From: Microvirga soli
GTDB taxonomy: Bacteria; Pseudomonadota; Alphaproteobacteria; Rhizobiales; Beijerinckiaceae
Assembly: GCF_016734765.1 (NCBI RefSeq)
Contig: NZ_JAERQE010000022.1
Location: 1-64,000, forward strand
Direction: 5' to 3'
Length of the DNA stretch: 64,000 nt
The notes beneath the pieces are model-generated. The model saw only the letters and a list, made by a program, of their open reading frames with translations. It did not search any database and was not told where the DNA came from. Positions 60,170 through 64,000 of this stretch are shown here, one piece after another (within the stretch, counting starts at the first letter, position 1; each line of letters opens with the position of its first letter). The position numbers and the translations under genes were made by a program.

Positions 60170-62482
60170 ATGGTGAGCTTGCTATGGATAGTAGCCGCCC
60201 TCTGGATCGGCGACGCCTTCGCGGCAGGCCGGGTGCAGGAATTCCTTCCGAAGGCTCAACCCGCTGACTTCTTCCCCGGAGCCGACCGCTTCGGTACGCC
60301 CCAGGGCGATCCGCCGCTCGTGCCCGTCCAGCAGGGCGACCGCCTGCTCGGCCACGTCTACCTCAACTCCGACGTCACGAGCGCCACCGGCTATTCCGGC
60401 AAGCCGATCCACATGCTGGTCGGCATCGATCCGAACGGTGTCATCACCGGGATCAACCTCGTCGACCACAAGGAGCCCATCGTCCTCATCGGTATCCCGG
60501 AGCGCCGCATCGTCGATGCGATGAATGCACTCATCGGCAAAGACATGCGGCCGATCTCATCAGGCGCCGAACGGCCGCCCCAGGTCGACATCGTCAGCGG
60601 TGCCACCGTGACGGTCCTGGTGATGGGCGACAGCGTCGTACGGTCCGCCGTGCGCCTCATCCGCAGCGGCCGCCTCGGTGCAGGGAGTCCGGCCGCCGCA
60701 GCGGCCGCGCCGACCGCCGTGAAGACGGTCGACCTGTCGAAGAGCGAGGTCCGCGACTGGCAGACCCTCCTCGGCGACGGCTCGGTTCGGCGCCTGTCTC
60801 TCACCGTCGGCGAGGTCAGCGAGGCCTTCGCCACGGCGGGCAACCAAGAGGCAGCGAACAACCCGGAAACGGGAGAGCCGACCGATCCGTTCATCGATCT
60901 GTACCTCGCCCCGGTGAGCGTGCCCACCATCGGGCGCAGCCTGCTCGGCGACGCGGCGTACGAGCAGCTCAAGACAAGGCTCAAGCCGGGGCAACAGGCC
61001 ATCGTGGTGGCGGGAGAAGGTGCCTACTCGTTCAAGGGCTCCGGCTATGTCCGCGGCGGCATCTTTGATCGCATCGAGCTTCTCCAGGACGGCCAGAGCA
61101 CCCGCTTCCGCGACCGCAACCACACCCGCCTCGGCGATCTCGCGGCGGAGGGTGCTCCGGCCCTGCGCGAGATCGCCCTGTACGTAGTGCCCGAGGACTT
61201 CAAGCTCGACCTCACCGGGCCATGGCAACTGCAACTCCTCGTCCAGAGGAACGTCGGCGCGCGCGACAAGGCGTTCCTGAACTACGATATCGAGTACACG
61301 CTGCCGGACCAGTACCTGCGGATCGAGCAGCCTCCCGCACAACCGCAAGCCCAAGTCCAAGTCCAAGACCAAGCGAGCGCGCCACCCGTTGCCGCAGCTA
61401 CCGCCGTGCAGTCCCTCAACGATGCCGATGCGCTCGCGGCGGGGGAAATCGAGGAGGCGCTCTGGCTCAAGATCTGGAAGACCAACACCGTCTCCATCGG
61501 CATCGCCGCCGTCGCGCTTCTGGTCCTCACCGCCATCTTCTTCTTCCAGGACACCTTGGTCCGCCGTCCCAAGGTCTATGTCTGGGTGCGGCGCGCCTAC
61601 CTGACGTTCACGCTGGTCTGGCTCGGCTGGTACGCCAACGCCCAGCTCTCGGTGGTCAACGTCCTCACCTTCACCAACTCCCTCGTCACCGACTTCAACT
61701 GGGAGTTCTTCCTCGCCGCGCCGCTGATCTTCATCCTGTGGGCGGCGGTCGCCGCGGCGCTGCTGTTCTGGGGCCGCGGCCCCTTCTGCGGCTGGCTCTG
61801 CCCCTTCGGCGCCCTTCAGGAACTGACCAACAACATCGCCCAGTGGCTGAAGGTGCCGCAGGTCAAGGTACCCTGGGGGCTGCATGAGCGCCTCTGGCCG
61901 GTCAAGTACATCATCTTCCTGGGACTGTTCGGGCTGTCCCTCTACTCCGTCGCGCTGGCCGAGGTCTTCGCCGAGGTCGAGCCGTTCAAGACCGCCATCA
62001 TCCTCAAGTTCGCGCGTGACTGGCCGTTCGTGATCTACGCCCTGACGCTGCTCACGGCAGGCCTGTTCATCGAGCGCTTCTTCTGTCGCTATCTCTGCCC
62101 GCTCGGCGCGGCGCTCGCCATTCCCGGCAAGATCCGGATGTTCGAGTGGCTCAAGCGCTGGCCGGAGTGCGGCTCGCCCTGCCAGCGTTGCGCCAAGGAA
62201 TGCCCGGTGCAGTCGATCCACCCCGAGGGCTTCATCAACGTCAACGAGTGCATCTACTGCATGCATTGCCAGGAGCTGTACCACGACGACCAGCGCTGCC
62301 CGCACATGATCCAGGTGCGGCTCAAGCGCGAGAAGCGCGAGGCACTTTCTTCGCCTTCCATGAGCCAGATCAAAGACGGCGGCAAGGGACCCGCTAAAAC
62401 TGTCATCACCCACAAGGGCAAGGTCATCGGAAAGCCCATGGTAGAGCCGACCCCGGCCGACGTTCCGACAACCGTTTCATGA
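60170..62482 (+). CDS. nosR: NosR, membrane flavoprotein for N2O reduction
   Basis: About 770 residues. A signal-like helix comes first, followed by a periplasmic FMN domain with the flavinylation motif SGATVT, several helices, two membrane CX3CP motifs ([23 protein letters not shown]) and two 4Fe-4S sites ([20 protein letters not shown]). NosR passes electrons to NosZ. The ATG at 60170 has no clear ribosome binding site and gives a signal without basic residues; an upstream non-ATG start (giving RRLANAGFRLL before it) is more natural, so the true start is uncertain. The stop overlaps nosZ's ATG. Confidence 0.9.
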   Translation: MVSLLWIVAALWIGDAFAAGRVQEFLPKAQPADFFPGADRFGTPQGDPPLVPVQQGDRLLGHVYLNSDVTSATGYSGKPIHMLVGIDPNGVITGINLVDHKEPIVLIGIPERRIVDAMNALIGKDMRPISSGAERPPQVDIVSGATVTVLVMGDSVVRSAVRLIRSGRLGAGSPAAAAAAPTAVKTVDLSKSEVRDWQTLLGDGSVRRLSLTVGEVSEAFATAGNQEAANNPETGEPTDPFIDLYLAPVSVPTIGRSLLGDAAYEQLKTRLKPGQQAIVVAGEGAYSFKGSGYVRGGIFDRIELLQDGQSTRFRDRNHTRLGDLAAEGAPALREIALYVVPEDFKLDLTGPWQLQLLVQRNVGARDKAFLNYDIEYTLPDQYLRIEQPPAQPQAQVQVQDQASAPPVAAATAVQSLNDADALAAGEIEEALWLKIWKTNTVSIGIAAVALLVLTAIFFFQDTLVRRPKVYVWVRRAYLTFTLVWLGWYANAQLSVVNVLTFTNSLVTDFNWEFFLAAPLIFILWAAVAAALLFWGRGPFCGWLCPFGALQELTNNIAQWLKVPQVKVPWGLHERLWPVKYIIFLGLFGLSLYSVALAEVFAEVEPFKTAIILKFARDWPFVIYALTLLTAGLFIERFFCRYLCPLGAALAIPGKIRMFEWLKRWPECGSPCQRCAKECPVQSIHPEGFINVNECIYCMHCQELYHDDQRCPHMIQVRLKREKREALSSPSMSQIKDGGKGPAKTVITHKGKVIGKPMVEPTPADVPTTVS

Positions 62483-62496
62483 GCAAGGAGAATCAC

Positions 62497-64000
62497 GTGT
62501 CACAAGAGGAAAAGAAAAGCGGCTTCAGCCGTCGCCAGTTACTCGGGACGACCGCCGCCGCCGCTGCGGCCGGGGCCGCGGGCGTCGCCGGCGGCGTGTC
62601 CCTGGGCGGCACGGGCCTGATCACGGCGGCCGAGGCGCAGACGGCTCCAGCGGCCCCGGCGGCGCGTCCCGCCGTCGCCAGCAAGTACGAGGTCAAGCCC
62701 GGCGAGCTCGACGAGTACTACGTGTTCTTCTCCAGCGGGCAGAGTGGCGAGGTCCGCATCGTCGGCCTGCCGTCCATGCGCGAGCTGATGCGCGTTCCCG
62801 TGTTCAACCGCGACAGCGCCACCGGCTGGGGCCAGACCGACCAGAGCCGCAAGATCCTCACCGAGGGACTGACGCCCCAGACCGTCGAGTACCTGAAGGA
62901 CAAGGGCGGGGTCTACACCGCCGGCGACCTGCACCATCCGCATCTGTCCTTCACGGACGGCACCTACGACGGCCGCTACCTCTTCGTGAACGACAAGCTG
63001 AACACCCGCGTCGCGCGCATCCGTCTCGACGTCATGAAGTGCGACAAGATCATCCAGCTCCCCAACCAGCACACGGTGCATGGCCTGCGCGTGCAGAAGT
63101 ACCCGCGCACGGGCTACGTGTTCTGCAACGGCGAGGACCGCGTGCCGATCCCGAACGACGGCAAGATCCTGGACGACCCGAAGCAGTACTCGTCGATCTA
63201 CACGGCGGTCGACGGCGACACCATGAAGGTCGCCTGGCAGATCAGGGTCGACGGAAACCTCGACAACACCGACGCGGACTACCAGGGCAAGTACTCCTTC
63301 GCCACCTGCTACAACTCGGAGGAAGGCGTGACGCTAGCCGAGATGATGGCCAAGGAACAGGACTGGGTCGTCATCTTCAACCTCAAGCGCATCGAGGATG
63401 CGGTGAAGGCCGGCAAGGCCGAGATGATCGGCGGAGTGCCCGTTCTCGACGGCAGGAAGGGTTCCCCATACACCCGCTACGTCCCGGTCGCCAATAGCCC
63501 GCACGGCATCAACACCGCGCCTGACGGCATCCACTTCGTGGTCAACGGCAAGCTGTCGCCCACCGTCTCGGTGTTCGACGTGCGCAAGCTCGACGACCTG
63601 TTCGCGGATAAGATCCAGCCACGCGACGTCATCGTGGCGGAGCCGGAACTCGGCCTTGGGCCGTTGCACACCGCCTACGACGGCAAGGGCAACGCCTACA
63701 CGACGCTGTTCCTCGACAGCCAGGTGGTGAAGTGGAACATCGACGCGGCCAAGCGCGCGTTCAAGGGCGAGAAGGTCAACCCGGTGATCCAGAAGCTCGA
63801 CGTGCACTACCAGCCGGGGCACAACCACACCTCCATGGGCCAGACCAAGGACGCGGACGGCAAGTGGCTCATCTCGCTGAACAAGTTCTCGAAGGACCGC
63901 TACCTCAACGTCGGCCCGCTCAAGCCCGAGAACGACCAGCTCATCGACATCTCGGGCGACCGGATGGTGCTCGTGCACGACAGCCCGAGCTTCGCCGAGC
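62497..64000 (+). CDS. nosZ: Nitrous oxide reductase NosZ (partial, runs off the window)
   Basis: The first 501 residues of the usual 630-650 lie in the window. A GTG at 62497 with AAGGAG six bases upstream is preferred; an ATG at 62479 overlapping the nosR stop is the alternative. A Tat signal follows ([11 protein letters not shown], then a long Ala-Gly run). [27 protein letters not shown] and [12 protein letters not shown] provide copper-Z histidines. The CuA domain and the end of the gene are outside. It reduces N2O to N2 in the periplasm. Confidence 0.95.
   Translation, partial: MSQEEKKSGFSRRQLLGTTAAAAAAGAAGVAGGVSLGGTGLITAAEAQTAPAAPAARPAVASKYEVKPGELDEYYVFFSSGQSGEVRIVGLPSMRELMRVPVFNRDSATGWGQTDQSRKILTEGLTPQTVEYLKDKGGVYTAGDLHHPHLSFTDGTYDGRYLFVNDKLNTRVARIRLDVMKCDKIIQLPNQHTVHGLRVQKYPRTGYVFCNGEDRVPIPNDGKILDDPKQYSSIYTAVDGDTMKVAWQIRVDGNLDNTDADYQGKYSFATCYNSEEGVTLAEMMAKEQDWVVIFNLKRIEDAVKAGKAEMIGGVPVLDGRKGSPYTRYVPVANSPHGINTAPDGIHFVVNGKLSPTVSVFDVRKLDDLFADKIQPRDVIVAEPELGLGPLHTAYDGKGNAYTTLFLDSQVVKWNIDAAKRAFKGEKVNPVIQKLDVHYQPGHNHTSMGQTKDADGKWLISLNKFSKDRYLNVGPLKPENDQLIDISGDRMVLVHDSPSFAE

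Noticed and set aside
60560-62413. Long open frame opposite nosR
   Set aside because: Antisense of nosR; composition is low-complexity and no motif is present.
1-64000. CRISPR arrays, rRNA and tRNA genes
   Set aside because: No regularly spaced repeats and no rRNA or cloverleaf-type sequence were recognised by eye.

Overview
The window looks like chromosomal (or large-replicon) DNA of a GC-rich alphaproteobacterium, most likely a member of Hyphomicrobiales. This is inferred from the nap gene order E-F-D-A-B-C, the DUF1127 protein, the many FCD-type GntR regulators, the stacked ABC importers and the CopC-CopD fusion. No rRNA, tRNA, CRISPR array or intact insertion sequence was found. The genus cannot be fixed from sequence alone.

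Left part (1 to about 31.9 kb): uptake and breakdown of small nitrogen compounds. After a ClpP-like exported protein and a DUF1127 protein comes an amino-acid block: omega-aminotransferase with a divergent XRE-cupin regulator, then Lrp and dadA. Next is an 8.3-kb operon read leftward from 14160: branched-chain-type ABC importer (binding protein, LivH, M, G, F), M20 amidohydrolase, M81 (MlrC-like) peptidase and its own GntR. A truncated tyrosine recombinase follows at 14.3 kb. From 15.2 to 31.9 kb lies a second block: CodA-like amidohydrolase, GntR, five-component peptide-type ABC importer with fused ATPases, a second amidohydrolase, a CynX-like permease, hydantoinase, class V aminotransferase-like enzyme, AllA-like lyase, a polar amino-acid ABC importer and a divergent FadR-type regulator. 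Together they read as import, ring opening, decarbamoylation and deamination of hydantoin, ureide or purine/pyrimidine-like compounds.

Boundary (31.9 to 33.8 kb): a decayed stretch holding an N-terminally truncated HlyD-like protein and a PAS fragment. This is probably the left edge of the denitrification island.

Right part (33.8 to 64 kb): a full denitrification island. It holds pseudoazurin, ccoG and nnrS, an NNR-type Crp/FNR regulator, DUF1858, DUF2249 and nnrU, norEF, norCBQD, hemN, nirK, napEFDABC followed by a DUF4142 gene and moeA, an NnrS-like gene with copper-handling genes (YcnI, CopCD), a rubrerythrin-like gene, nosR and the first part of nosZ, which runs off the right end. Nitrate can thus be taken to N2. 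I found nine 14-bp sites of the form TTG-N8-CAA with NNR-like flanks. They sit upstream of nearly every transcription unit here except nap, and four lie between divergent genes. They tie several poorly characterised genes (a 51-aa membrane protein, DUF1858 and DUF2249 proteins, a rubrerythrin-like protein, and an NnrS-like protein plus copper genes) to the nitric-oxide response.
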